A stretch of 64,000 bases of DNA from Ga0077527 sp964433345 (lineage in GTDB: Bacteria > Pseudomonadota > Gammaproteobacteria > Burkholderiales > SG8-41), in contig CAYSQJ010000012.1 of the NCBI GenBank assembly GCA_964433345.1, positions 1 to 64,000 on the forward strand, written 5' to 3'. Both the position numbers and the translations under genes were made by a program. Each line of letters begins with the position of its first letter. Within the stretch, counting starts at the first letter, position 1. Shown here piece by piece: positions 1 to 8,490 of this stretch. A model generated the notes under the pieces. It saw only the letters and a program-made list of their open reading frames with translations, searched no databases and was not told the origin of the DNA.

Positions 1-46
1 CTTCTGTGCAGGCCTTAAACTGTTGCACTTCAAACGTGAATGCACC

Positions 47-64
47 TTCCGGCTTTCGCCGGAA
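47..64. repeat. REP-like short hairpin
   Basis: A perfect 7-bp stem, TTCCGGC/GCCGGAA, closes on a TTTC tetraloop, followed by ATGATGA. The TTTCG-containing hairpin followed by ATGA is the form of short dispersed REP-like palindromes common in betaproteobacterial intergenic DNA. It lies about 85 bp before the first gene. There is no U-run, so it is more likely a dispersed repeat than a terminator. Confidence 0.5.
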
Positions 65-149
65 TGATGATCAAGGAAATGGGAAATGGTTTTCTCTGTG
101 AACTCTGTGGCCAGGCTCCTGAACTTGTTTTTTTGAACTGGATTCGACA

Positions 150-1259
150 ATGAAGAAAAACCCCAAGAAAATCGGACTTGCCATCATCGGTGCCGGCCGC
201 GTCGGCCTGATCCGCGCCGAACTCGCCGCCCGCCATCCCGAGGTGGGATGGATCGGCATTGCTGAAATCAATCCCGAACGCGGCGAGATCGTCCGCGAGA
301 AATGCGGCGGCGATTTCGTCACCACCGACTTCCGCGAGCTGCTGGCCCGTCCGGAAGTCAATGCGGTGGCGGTATGCACCGACGAGCATCTGCATGTCGA
401 TCCGGTGATCATGGCGGCGGAACGCAAGCTGCCGATGCTGATCGAAAAGCCGCTCGCCACCGATCTCGGAGAGTCGGCGCAGACGCTGGCCGCGATCGAA
501 AAGCACGGCGCCGACGCGGTGATCGGCTATACGCAGCGCTTCCGCCGCCGCTGGCTGGTGGCCAAGGAAAAGGTGCGCACAGGTTCGCTGGGCGACGTGA
601 CAATGGTCACCTCCCGCGCTTTCATGAACCGCCTGGTCGCCATCGACAACTACAAGCGCAGCGACAATCGCGCGGAAGTGACGCCGATGGTCATTTCCGG
701 CACCCATGCCCTGGACGTGGTGATGTGGCTGATGGAAGCCAAAAAGCCGGTAGAGGTGTATGCGCGCTCGGTCAACAAGGCGCTGGGCCCGACCTGGCAG
801 GGCGTCGACGGCACCGGCTACACGATCTCTTTCGACGACGGCGCGATTTACCACGGCGTGATCTCCTGGGCGCTGCCCGAGATCTGGCCCGGTGCGGTTT
901 ACAGCCTGGAAGTCGGCGCGGTCGGCACCGAAGGCGTGCTGACCATTGACGACACCCACCGCGACATCGTGCTCGCCACCAATCTGATCCAGAGCGAAGG
1001 CTATGCACCGGACAAGCGCCGCCACGTCGACTTCCTGACCAGTTACCCGGTCGGTGACATGGCGCTGGGCGAATTGCGCGGGCCGATGCGTGAAGAGACC
1101 AATTCGTGGTTGAATCGCGTCTCACTGGGTGTTCCGACGCAGCACGCCACTGCGGCGGAAGGCCATAATCGGTTGATGCTGACCAAGGCCATAGACCTGT
1201 CGGCAAAACTGAAGCGGCCGGTGTCGTTACCCATCGCACCCGGCGATGAAAAAGTTTAA
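150..1259 (+). CDS. Gfo/Idh/MocA family NAD(P)-dependent oxidoreductase
   Basis: Predicted 369-residue cytoplasmic dehydrogenase. An N-terminal Rossmann fold carries GAGRVG at about residues 14-19. The family motif EKP is at about 99-101, where the Lys is the usual catalytic/binding residue. The C-terminal Gfo/Idh alpha/beta domain follows. Inositol 2-dehydrogenases and related sugar or cyclitol dehydrogenases share this layout, but the substrate cannot be read from sequence. It is the first gene of a plus-strand run to 7212 and ends 35 bp before a Bug binding protein. Of the four family members here it is the least like the others, which share an N-terminal GLGWWGK-type motif. Confidence 0.88.
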   Translation: MKKNPKKIGLAIIGAGRVGLIRAELAARHPEVGWIGIAEINPERGEIVREKCGGDFVTTDFRELLARPEVNAVAVCTDEHLHVDPVIMAAERKLPMLIEKPLATDLGESAQTLAAIEKHGADAVIGYTQRFRRRWLVAKEKVRTGSLGDVTMVTSRAFMNRLVAIDNYKRSDNRAEVTPMVISGTHALDVVMWLMEAKKPVEVYARSVNKALGPTWQGVDGTGYTISFDDGAIYHGVISWALPEIWPGAVYSLEVGAVGTEGVLTIDDTHRDIVLATNLIQSEGYAPDKRRHVDFLTSYPVGDMALGELRGPMREETNSWLNRVSLGVPTQHATAAEGHNRLMLTKAIDLSAKLKRPVSLPIAPGDEKV

Positions 1260-1280
1260 TAAAAACATATAGTTATAACC
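1254..1280 (-). repeat. AT-rich repeat, copy A
   Basis: Read on the minus strand, this segment matches copy B (6211-6243) at 21 of 23 positions over TTATAA-n-TAT-n-TGTTTTTATTAA. It spans the stop codon of the upstream oxidoreductase and fills the gap before the Bug gene. It is almost pure A/T in a GC-rich region. Confidence 0.55.
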
Positions 1281-1294
1281 AAAGGAGAGAAATC

Positions 1295-2275
1295 ATGAAG
1301 TGCAACCTGAAACGCCTTGCCATGGCCACAGCGCTGTCGATGGTGGTCTGCGCTCCCGCACTCAGCGCGGAGGGCTATCCCAACCGCCCGATCCGCATGA
1401 TCGTGCCCTTCGCGCCGGGCGGGGCGTCCGACTTCGTCGGCCGCATCATCCAACCGGCGCTTGCGGAACAACTGAAGCAGACCATAGTGGTGGACAACCG
1501 CCCCGGCGCTTCCGGCAACATCGGCGTCGAAACCGCGGCGCGTGCGACTCCCGACGGCTACAACATACTGCTAGGCAACGTCGGCACGATGGCGATCAAC
1601 CCGGTCTACTACACCAAGTTCCAGTTCAAGCCGCTGGTCGACCTGATTCCGATCACCCAGGTCGTCGACGTGCCGGGCAGCCTTGTTTCCCACCCCTCGG
1701 TACCGGCAAAGACGGTGAAGGAACTCGTGGCACACATGAAGGCCAATCCCGGCAAGCTGAATTTCGGCGCCGCCGCACCCAGCAGCGCGAACACGCTGGA
1801 AGCGCTGATGTTCCTCAACCTGTCCGGCACCAAGGCGACCATGATCCCGTACAAGGGCGGTGCAGGTCCCGCCACGATCGGTTTGTTGGGCAACGAGGTG
1901 CAGTGGCTGATGGCTACATTCAGCTCCACTGTCAATTTTGCCAAGCAGGGCCGCCTGCGGATGCTGGGCATCATCGCGCCCGAGCGCAGCCAGGCGATGC
2001 CCGAGGCGCCGACGATGCGCGAACAGGGTTTCAACATGGTGGTGGGTTCCTGGCAGGGCATCTTCGTGCCCAAGGGCGCGCCGGCCAATATCGTGAATGC
2101 CCTGTTCAAGGCCGGACAGGCGTCGATGAAGAATCCGGACGTCCTGAAGAAACTCGGTGACAGCGGCGTCGCAGCGATCACCAGCAAGGACCCCGCGGAT
2201 TTCCGCGCCTTCGTGAAAAGCGAAACCGACCGCTTTGCCAAGGCGATCCGCGACAACAATATCCGGACCGAATAA
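1295..2275 (+). CDS. Bug/TTT family periplasmic substrate-binding protein
   Basis: A 326-residue protein with a Sec signal peptide of about 25 residues, ending near ALSAEG. The mature protein opens with the Bug hallmark YPNRPIRMIVPFAPGG, and a VDNRPGASGNIG-type loop follows near residue 68. Bug proteins are the solute receptors of tripartite tricarboxylate transporters and usually bind carboxylates. No TctA or TctB membrane component occurs in the window, so this is an orphan receptor. Its place between the Gfo/Idh and luciferase-like genes suggests it senses or delivers that pathway's substrate. An AAGGAGAG ribosome binding site precedes the ATG. Confidence 0.92.
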   Translation: MKCNLKRLAMATALSMVVCAPALSAEGYPNRPIRMIVPFAPGGASDFVGRIIQPALAEQLKQTIVVDNRPGASGNIGVETAARATPDGYNILLGNVGTMAINPVYYTKFQFKPLVDLIPITQVVDVPGSLVSHPSVPAKTVKELVAHMKANPGKLNFGAAAPSSANTLEALMFLNLSGTKATMIPYKGGAGPATIGLLGNEVQWLMATFSSTVNFAKQGRLRMLGIIAPERSQAMPEAPTMREQGFNMVVGSWQGIFVPKGAPANIVNALFKAGQASMKNPDVLKKLGDSGVAAITSKDPADFRAFVKSETDRFAKAIRDNNIRTE

Positions 2276-2324
2276 GACGGCTCACCCGCCGCTTTCGAAA
2301 GATCAACCAGCCAGGACAGCCAGG

Positions 2325-3434
2325 ATGAAACTCGCCACCTTCATGATGCCGCTTCACCCGCCGGGGAAAAGCTATCCTCAATCCCTGCGCGAAGACCGCG
2401 AGGCCATCATCCTGGCCGACAGGCTGGGCTTCGAGGAAGCCTATGTCGGCGAACACGTCACCGATGCCGCGGAAACGGTAACCCATTGCATGACTTTTCT
2501 TGCATCGCTGATTTCCGAGACCAAGCGCATCAAGCTTGGCACCGGCACCATCAACATTCCGAACTCACATCCGGCGGCAATCGCCGCCCAGGTGGCGATG
2601 CTCGACAACATGCTCGAAGGCCGTTTCATGATGGGTATCAGCCCGGGCGGGCTGATGTCCGACGCGGAGGTTTTCGGCAACCTCGGCAACGACCGCACGG
2701 CGATGTTCATCGAGGGCATCAACATGGTGCTCAAGATCTGGGAATCGGAGCCTCCGTACAACCTGGAAGGCAAGTTCTGGAAGGTCAGCACCGAGAAGAC
2801 GATGATCCCGGAGATCGGCCAGGGCATCATCCTCAAGCCCTTCCAGAAGCCGCACCCGCCCATCGTCGGTACCGTGGTTGCGCCCTACTCCAAGGGTGTC
2901 ACCGCGATGGCCGAACGCGGCTGGCTGCCGATCTCGGCGAACTTCCTGATGCCCGAATGGGTGAAGACGCACTGGCCCAATTATGTCGAGGGCAAGAAGA
3001 ACATCGGCCAGGTCGCGGATCCCGCCGACTGGCGCATCGCCAAGAGCATTTTTGTCGCCGAAGACGAGGCCACCGCCCAGCGCTACGGCAAGTCGGCCGA
3101 AGGCCCCTACCATTTCTATTTCAAGCAACTGGTGCGCAAACTGGTCGGCTTCGGCAACCGCGGCAACCTGTTCAAGGTCGACCAGAGCATGCCGGACTCT
3201 GCGATCACCCCGGAATATGTCACCGACCAGCTGGTGATCGCCGGCACCGTCAACAGCGTCGTCGACCAGATCCTTGCCTTCCGCGAAAAGGTCGGCGATT
3301 TCGGCACACTGGTATATGCCTGTCATGACTGGATGGATCCGAAGCTCGGCAAGCGCTCGATGGAGCTGCTCGCCGAGAAAGTGATGCCCCTGGTCAACGC
3401 CGCCATCGCCAAGGGCAGCAGCAAGGCTGCCTGA
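2325..3434 (+). CDS. LLM-class flavin-dependent oxidoreductase (luciferase-like)
   Basis: A 369-residue TIM-barrel flavoenzyme of the bacterial luciferase superfamily. The start at MKLATFMMPLHPPG fits the family's first beta strand, so the 30-residue upstream extension of the open frame is left out. Visible family features are FEEAYVGEH near residue 35, LGTGTINIPNSHP near 75, LDNMLEGRFMMGISPGG near 93, and PFQKPHPPIVG near 170. Close relatives are annotated as limonene 1,2-monooxygenase-like, using FMNH2 (or F420) to oxygenate a small organic substrate. Here FMN supplied by the flavin reductase at 5668-6189 is a reasonable inference. It follows the Bug gene by 49 bp, in the same operon. Confidence 0.88.
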   Translation: MKLATFMMPLHPPGKSYPQSLREDREAIILADRLGFEEAYVGEHVTDAAETVTHCMTFLASLISETKRIKLGTGTINIPNSHPAAIAAQVAMLDNMLEGRFMMGISPGGLMSDAEVFGNLGNDRTAMFIEGINMVLKIWESEPPYNLEGKFWKVSTEKTMIPEIGQGIILKPFQKPHPPIVGTVVAPYSKGVTAMAERGWLPISANFLMPEWVKTHWPNYVEGKKNIGQVADPADWRIAKSIFVAEDEATAQRYGKSAEGPYHFYFKQLVRKLVGFGNRGNLFKVDQSMPDSAITPEYVTDQLVIAGTVNSVVDQILAFREKVGDFGTLVYACHDWMDPKLGKRSMELLAEKVMPLVNAAIAKGSSKAA

Positions 3435-3465
3435 TCCGCAACTGAAATACCGAAGGAGAAACAGC

Positions 3466-4464
3466 TTGTTCAATGTCGCCGTCGTCGGCATGGGCTGGTG
3501 GGGCAAGATCATTGTCCCCCTGCTCAAGACCAGCAGGAAAATCAGCGTCAGCACCGTAGTCGAGATCAATGCCGCCGGCATCGCGGATTTCGCGAAGGAA
3601 CATGGCGTCAAGGTCATCACCAGCTTTGATGAAGTGCTGAAGGATCCGTCCATCCATGGCATTGTGCTCTGCACACCGCATACCCAGCACACCGACCAGA
3701 TCGTTGCCGCGGCCAATGCCGGAAAACACGTGTTCTGCGAAAAGCCGCTGTCGATGACCCGCGCCGACGTTCTGCGCGCGATCAAGGCGGTCAATGACAA
3801 CAAGGTGGCACTGGCCGTGGGCCACGAGCGTCGTTTCGAACCGCCGATCATAGAACTGATGAAGGTCGTCAAATCAGGCGAGATCGGCGTGCCGCTTCAG
3901 GTCGAGGCCAATTTCAGCCAGGACAAATTCCTGACGCTGGCATCCGACAACTGGCGACTCTCCGGCAAGGAAGCGCCGGCCGGCCCGATGACCGCGACCG
4001 GCATCCACCTGCTCGATCTCTCAGTCGGCGTTTTCGGCGAGGCAGAACGCGTGTTTGCCAGCGTCAAGCAGCTGGGCAGCCAGCTGGTCAACGGCGACAC
4101 GCTGGCCATCCTCGCGTCCTTCCGCAACGGCGGCCATGCCCTGATCACGGCCATCCTTGCCACGCCATTCGACGGCCGCTTCGCGGTGTACGGCAGCAAG
4201 GGCTGGGTCGAGGTGCGCGACAAGACCCACCCCGAGAAACCGACCGGCTGGACTTTCACCAAGGTGATCCGTGACCGTGAAAGGGAAACCCGCGAGTACC
4301 CGCCCGCACCCAATGTGCTGGCCAATCTCGAGGCCTTCGCCGACGCCGCGGAAGGCCGCGCGCCCTACCCGGTTCCGCAGTCGCAGATGATCGCCAACAT
4401 CTCGGCGCTGGAGGCCATTTTCAAGTCGGCCGCCAGCGGCCGGATCGTCAACGTCGAGTCCTGA
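3466..4464 (+). CDS. Gfo/Idh/MocA family oxidoreductase
   Basis: A 332-residue dehydrogenase. It starts with TTG, supported by an AAGGAG ribosome binding site 8 bases upstream and by the N-terminal Rossmann motif GMGWWGK at residues 8-14. The family motif CEKPLS is at about 91-96. The C-terminal Gfo/Idh domain includes GPMTATGIHLLDL near 170, where the His is often catalytic. It is a paralogue of 6244-7212 and 32134-33228. It sits 31 bp after the luciferase-like gene and 17 bp before the monooxygenase, so it is probably co-transcribed. Substrate unknown. Confidence 0.88.
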   Translation: MFNVAVVGMGWWGKIIVPLLKTSRKISVSTVVEINAAGIADFAKEHGVKVITSFDEVLKDPSIHGIVLCTPHTQHTDQIVAAANAGKHVFCEKPLSMTRADVLRAIKAVNDNKVALAVGHERRFEPPIIELMKVVKSGEIGVPLQVEANFSQDKFLTLASDNWRLSGKEAPAGPMTATGIHLLDLSVGVFGEAERVFASVKQLGSQLVNGDTLAILASFRNGGHALITAILATPFDGRFAVYGSKGWVEVRDKTHPEKPTGWTFTKVIRDRERETREYPPAPNVLANLEAFADAAEGRAPYPVPQSQMIANISALEAIFKSAASGRIVNVES

Positions 4465-4481
4465 GCGGAAGCCGCCAGGCG

Positions 4482-5663
4482 ATGACCACAGCTGCCACCC
4501 AGCCCGGCCATGCCGACCTCGTCGCCCGGGCGCAGACGCTGGTGCCGGTGCTGCGCGAGCGCGCACCGCGCACCGAAGAGCTGCGGCGCATTCCGGACGA
4601 CACGCTGCGCGACCTGCATGCCAGCGGACTGTTCCGCATGCTGCAGCCGAAGCGCGTCGGCGGCAGCGAGCTGTCGTATGAAGCCATTGTCGAGCTGACC
4701 GCGATCATCGGCCGCGGTTGCGGTTCAACCGCCTGGGTGCTGGCCAATCTCGCCAACCACCACTGGATGCTTGCGCTGTGGCCGCGCGATGCTCAGGACG
4801 AGATCTGGGGGCCTTCTGCCGATGCACTGGTCGGCTCGGCCCTGATGTTTCCCGCCGGCCACGCCGAGCGTGACGGCCACGGCTTCCGGCTTTCCGGACA
4901 CTGGAAATTCTCCAGCGGCATCGACGCCTGCGACTGGTGCATGCTGGGCGGCATCGTTCACAGTGCCGAAGGCGAACTGCCCGAATACCACGTATTCTTG
5001 GTGCCGAAGTCGGACTACAGGATCATCGACACCTGGCATGTCGCCGGGCTGCGCGGCACCGGCAGCAAGGATGTCGAAGTCAGCGAAATTTTCATACCCG
5101 CCCATCGCGCGCTGGCCGTCGATCGCATGAAAGGCGGCGTCGGTGCCGGTGGCGAAACGGCGCCGCTTTACCGGCTCGCCGTATTCGACATGTTTCCGTA
5201 CGTGGTCGCCGGCGCGGCGCTGGGCATTGCCCAGGGTGCGCTGGAGGTGTTCGCCGAGGACATTCGCCACCGCATTACCGCTTATTCGACGACGCTGCTC
5301 GCCGATTACGCGACGACCCAGGCACGCCTCGGCCATGCGGCAGCGGCGGTGTCCGCGGCCGAACGCATACTGATGGGCAGCTGCCGCGAGGCCATGGCCA
5401 TTGCCGCCACCGCAGTCCCCTCGCAGGAGCAGAAAATCCGCCTGCGGCGTGACGGCGCCTATGCCGCCCATCTCTGCACCGAGGCTGTCGATCTGCTGTT
5501 CGGCGCCGGGGGTGGCGAGTTCCTCTACAACCAGCAGGTGATCCAGCGCTCCTTCCGGGATGTCCATGCTGCCAACAGCCATCACGCGCTGGCCTGGGAC
5601 ATCGCCACCACGATGGCCGGCAAATCGCTGCTCGGTATCGCCACCGACCTGCCCACGCTGTAG
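4482..5663 (+). CDS. Acyl-CoA dehydrogenase-fold flavin-dependent monooxygenase (oxygenase component)
   Basis: A 393-residue protein with the acyl-CoA dehydrogenase fold: an N-terminal helical domain, a middle beta domain with SGHWKFSSGID near residue 137 and GLRGTGSKDVEV near 188, and a C-terminal four-helix bundle ending in GAGGGEFLYNQQVIQRSFRDVHAANSHHAL. The last motif and the length match group D two-component monooxygenases such as HsaA and related aromatic hydroxylases. It is not a true acyl-CoA dehydrogenase: the adjacent flavin reductase, 4 bp downstream, is the expected partner supplying FMNH2/FADH2. The likely reaction is hydroxylation of an aromatic or other activated ring. Substrate unknown. 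Confidence 0.85.
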   Translation: MTTAATQPGHADLVARAQTLVPVLRERAPRTEELRRIPDDTLRDLHASGLFRMLQPKRVGGSELSYEAIVELTAIIGRGCGSTAWVLANLANHHWMLALWPRDAQDEIWGPSADALVGSALMFPAGHAERDGHGFRLSGHWKFSSGIDACDWCMLGGIVHSAEGELPEYHVFLVPKSDYRIIDTWHVAGLRGTGSKDVEVSEIFIPAHRALAVDRMKGGVGAGGETAPLYRLAVFDMFPYVVAGAALGIAQGALEVFAEDIRHRITAYSTTLLADYATTQARLGHAAAAVSAAERILMGSCREAMAIAATAVPSQEQKIRLRRDGAYAAHLCTEAVDLLFGAGGGEFLYNQQVIQRSFRDVHAANSHHALAWDIATTMAGKSLLGIATDLPTL

Positions 5664-5667
5664 CACG

Positions 5668-6189
5668 ATGGCCGATATCCCTTCGACGCCGGGCAACGCG
5701 GAGCACGATCCACGGGATTTCCGCAATGCGCTTGGACTGTTTGCCACCGGTGTGACCATCGTCACCACCAGAACATCGGCAGGCGACCCCATCGGCCTCA
5801 CGGCAAACTCCTTCAGTTCGGTATCGCTGTCACCGCCACTGGTGCTGTGGAGCCTGTCGCTGCGCTCACCCAATTTGCCGAATTTCCTGCAGGCCACGCA
5901 CTTTGCGGTCAACGTGCTTGCACAGGACCAGATCGCGCTGTCGCAGCGCTTCGCCCGTCCGATGCCCAACAAGTTCGAAGGGGTCGCATACTGCCTGGGC
6001 AGCAGCGGCATGCCACTGATCGAAGGCGTTGCGGCGCAGTTTGAATGCCGTACCGAGGCACGTCATTACAGCGGCGACCACGTGATATTCATCGGCCACG
6101 TGCTGAAATACAGTTACAGCGAGCGCCCGGCCCTGGGATACTTCCGCGGCCGCTATGCCGGCATTACGACCTTGCCCGACAGTGGCTGA
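5668..6189 (+). CDS. Flavin reductase family protein (reductase partner)
   Basis: A 173-residue flavin reductase-like protein. The motif FATGVTIVTT near residue 24, then GLTANSFSSVSLSPPLVLWS near 42-61, are hallmarks of NAD(P)H:flavin reductases such as HsaB, HpaC and the DIM6/NTAB group. It starts 4 bp after the oxygenase gene, and the intimate coupling supports a two-component monooxygenase. The chosen ATG (5668) gives the standard N-terminus; the open frame extends further upstream only inside the oxygenase gene. It could also supply reduced flavin to the luciferase-like enzyme at 2325-3434. Confidence 0.88.
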   Translation: MADIPSTPGNAEHDPRDFRNALGLFATGVTIVTTRTSAGDPIGLTANSFSSVSLSPPLVLWSLSLRSPNLPNFLQATHFAVNVLAQDQIALSQRFARPMPNKFEGVAYCLGSSGMPLIEGVAAQFECRTEARHYSGDHVIFIGHVLKYSYSERPALGYFRGRYAGITTLPDSG

Positions 6190-6210
6190 TCATCTGCACT
6201 CCTTCACATC

Positions 6211-6243
6211 AACTTATAAGTATTTGTTTTTATTAATTATTTT
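6211..6243 (+). repeat. AT-rich repeat, copy B
   Basis: The segment is essentially pure A/T, with core TAAGTATTTGTTTTTATTAA. It fills the gap between the flavin reductase stop and the ATG of the next Gfo/Idh gene. It is used here as the reference copy of a five-member family (1254, 6211, 33226, 43871, 53401). No Shine-Dalgarno sequence is visible for the downstream gene because the repeat occupies its place. Confidence 0.6.
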
Positions 6244-7212
6244 ATGATAAACGCAGCGATCGTCGGACTTGGGTGGTGGGGCAAAAGCATTGCCGATGCA
6301 GTGCAGGGCAAGAGCCGGAAACTCCGCTTCGTGCATGGCGTCACCCAGGAACTGGATGCGACGCGCGATTATGCGCAGAGCAAGGGGTTTCGCCTGTCCG
6401 CCACGCTTGAAGAAGCGCTGTCCGACCCTGCCGTGCAGGCCGTGGTGCTGGCGACGCCGCACTCCCTGCATTGCCGGCAGGTGATGCAGGTTGCAGCCGC
6501 CGGCAAGGCGGTATTCTGCGAAAAACCGCTGTCGCTGACACGGGCGGACGCCGAACGCGCGGTCGCTGCCTGCAGCAAGGCCGGTGTGCCGCTGGGCGTG
6601 GGCCAGAACAAGCGTTTCTGGCCGTCGTGCACCGAACTGCGCCGCGTTGTCGCCAGTGGCGCGCTCGGGAGGATCATGCACGTCGAGGGCCATTATTCCA
6701 ACGAACATTCGAGCAAGTTTTTCGCGCCCTGGCGCGACCTGCCCAGCGAAACACCCGGTGCCGGCATGACCGGCACCGGCATCCACATCCTCGATGCCTT
6801 CGCCAACATCGCCGGCCCCGCCGAACAGATCACCGCGCAATTCATTTCGCACCGTGCCGGCGCGGATCCGCGGGATACCGTATCGGTGCTGTTCAAATTC
6901 AGAAACGGCATCAGCGGCTTTCTCGGCGCGGTGCGTGCCTCGCCGCTGTATTTCCGCGTACATGTGTTCGGCGATGAAGGCTCGGTCGAGGCGCTGGATG
7001 AAACGCGCACCATCATCCGGCTCAGGGGCGGCAAGACCGAGGTGAAGGAATTCCCGAAAATCGATTCTGTGCTGGCGGAAATCGATGCCTTCGCCGATGC
7101 GGTGGCGGGCATTGCCCCCTACCCTATCACCACCGCCGAAATGGTCGACACTATCGGCTCATTCGAAACCATCATCAATTCGATCAGGACCGGCGGGACC
7201 ATCAGGCTCTGA
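6244..7212 (+). CDS. Gfo/Idh/MocA family oxidoreductase
   Basis: A 322-residue dehydrogenase with N-terminal MINAAIVGLGWWGKS, CEKPLS at about 92-97, and GMTGTGIHILDAF near 177 in the C-terminal domain. The first 25 residues are nearly the same as those of the distant gene at 32134-33228 (both have VQGKSR at 20-25), so the two are recent paralogues. Last gene of the plus-strand oxidative cluster. It lacks a recognisable ribosome binding site: the 30 bases before its ATG are the AT-rich repeat copy B, so initiation may rely on an unstructured A/T leader. Confidence 0.88.
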   Translation: MINAAIVGLGWWGKSIADAVQGKSRKLRFVHGVTQELDATRDYAQSKGFRLSATLEEALSDPAVQAVVLATPHSLHCRQVMQVAAAGKAVFCEKPLSLTRADAERAVAACSKAGVPLGVGQNKRFWPSCTELRRVVASGALGRIMHVEGHYSNEHSSKFFAPWRDLPSETPGAGMTGTGIHILDAFANIAGPAEQITAQFISHRAGADPRDTVSVLFKFRNGISGFLGAVRASPLYFRVHVFGDEGSVEALDETRTIIRLRGGKTEVKEFPKIDSVLAEIDAFADAVAGIAPYPITTAEMVDTIGSFETIINSIRTGGTIRL

Positions 7213-7238
7213 TACCGCTGTCCCGCAGCCAAGTCGTC

Positions 7239-8045
7239 TTAGCGGGCATTGCCTGCCGTGTCCGGGAGCGTCGCGATCGCGGCGCGGATTTCGCGCAACT
7301 TGGCCTTGATTCTCAAGGCATGCGCCGGCCCCATGCGCATCAGGATTTTCTGTCCCGCGGAACGTGCTTCAAGCTCGGGATCGGCATACAGGTAAAACAC
7401 CTTGGGCCTGACCAGCGCCACCGGCGCCTGCAGTTCCGGCGCTTCGAGCAGATGATCGATGACTTCGACCAGCCGGTCATTGAAATGGCCCTTCGGATAA
7501 CCGAGTTCGCGATACGCCTGCTGGAACAGCGGGTAGTAATGAAAATAAAATGCGGCGAGTTTCCTGCCGTCAATCGACTCCGCGAGTTTTACGTAATGCG
7601 CATAACGTGCCGCATTGTCAGTGGCGATTACGTAGCGCCCCTCTTCGCCGCTGACCGCAAATGAACCGGCAACCCGTTTCACCGGCATGATCCGCGACGC
7701 CATCTTCGGTCCCGGCAGATTGTCTATGGTTGCAACCACGCGCCTGATGAACCCCGACAGCAGCAGTGCATCAACCAGGCTGTTGTTTCCGGAGAGCTCG
7801 ACCAGCGCGTTTTTTATGGTGCTGTCGCTGGTATCCAGCGCCGGCAGCGGTTTCTCCGGGAGCGTTTCCCGGACCGGATGCCGGATTTCCGGCTCGGCAG
7901 CGGCAGGCGGCACGGATGCCACGGGTGCCGGCGGCGCAGGCGCCGGTAGTGGGGGCTGCTCGATGGTGCGCCATGCGTTCCAGACGATCAGTCCAAGGAT
8001 TGCGGCGCCTGTCAGGACGATCAACCACCAGATCATACGTTGCAT
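7239..8045 (-). CDS. DUF3014 domain-containing membrane-anchored protein
   Basis: A 268-residue protein with one N-terminal membrane helix (about residues 4-22, WWLIVLTGAAILGLIVW). A Pro/Ala-rich periplasmic linker (about 30-65) follows, then a globular domain with VDALLLSGFIRRVVATIDNL near 90 and YHYYPLFQQAYRELGYP near 165. These are features of the DUF3014 family, whose function is unknown. The start is supported by an AAGGAGG site. It faces the preceding oxidoreductase and is divergent from the broken gene at 8189. Confidence 0.82.
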   Translation of the reverse strand: MQRMIWWLIVLTGAAILGLIVWNAWRTIEQPPLPAPAPPAPVASVPPAAAEPEIRHPVRETLPEKPLPALDTSDSTIKNALVELSGNNSLVDALLLSGFIRRVVATIDNLPGPKMASRIMPVKRVAGSFAVSGEEGRYVIATDNAARYAHYVKLAESIDGRKLAAFYFHYYPLFQQAYRELGYPKGHFNDRLVEVIDHLLEAPELQAPVALVRPKVFYLYADPELEARSAGQKILMRMGPAHALRIKAKLREIRAAIATLPDTAGNAR

Positions 8046-8188
8046 GGCATCCTCCTTTTGTGCCTTCTGGCTCTGAGACGGTCCGGCTGGCGCGCAGGTT
8101 CCCGGCCAGTTTTCGAATCAGCCACAAAACTGTAACAGGATTGTTATAGCGTGTTCATATTTGAGCCGCTGGCGCCGGGGGAAGCCGC

Positions 8189-8439
8189 GTGGTCACCATT
8201 GATATTCTCCGCAACGAAGCAGACACCCTTGCCATTGCGGCGGGCCAGGCCGTATTCAAGGAAGGTGATATCGGCGGTCAAACGATGTTCGTCGTTGTTG
8301 AAGGCGAAGTCGACCTGCTGGAATGGGTGAGCTCAACGAACGGCGCTTCAGGTTCCTGGCGCAGCAAACCCCGCATTTTGCCCTGCAGATGATGCGCGTC
8401 ATCGCCGACCGGCTGCGCCGGATGGACGAGCGCCTGTAA
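8189..8439 (+). pseudogene. Cyclic-nucleotide-binding domain protein, internally deleted and frameshifted
   Basis: The 5' part, starting at GTG 8189 with GGGGGAAG upstream, encodes the start of a CRP-like cNMP-binding domain (VTIDILRNEADTL, then AGQAVFKEGD and VVVEGEVDLL). From about 8326 the matching frame changes. The shifted frame reads GELNERRFRFLAQQTP, then FALQMMRVIADRLRRMDERL and TAA at 8437-8439, the usual C-terminus of the same family. Compared with intact homologues the central beta-roll of roughly 40 residues, with the GEMAL-type phosphate-binding cassette, is missing. Read without correction, the frame stops at 8392 (67 aa). Decayed gene, unless the assembly dropped bases. Confidence 0.75.
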
Positions 8440-8490
8440 AGCCTTTGCAGGCTATCCGTGGCGAAGTTTTCCGGCTGTGGAGCCGCCAGT

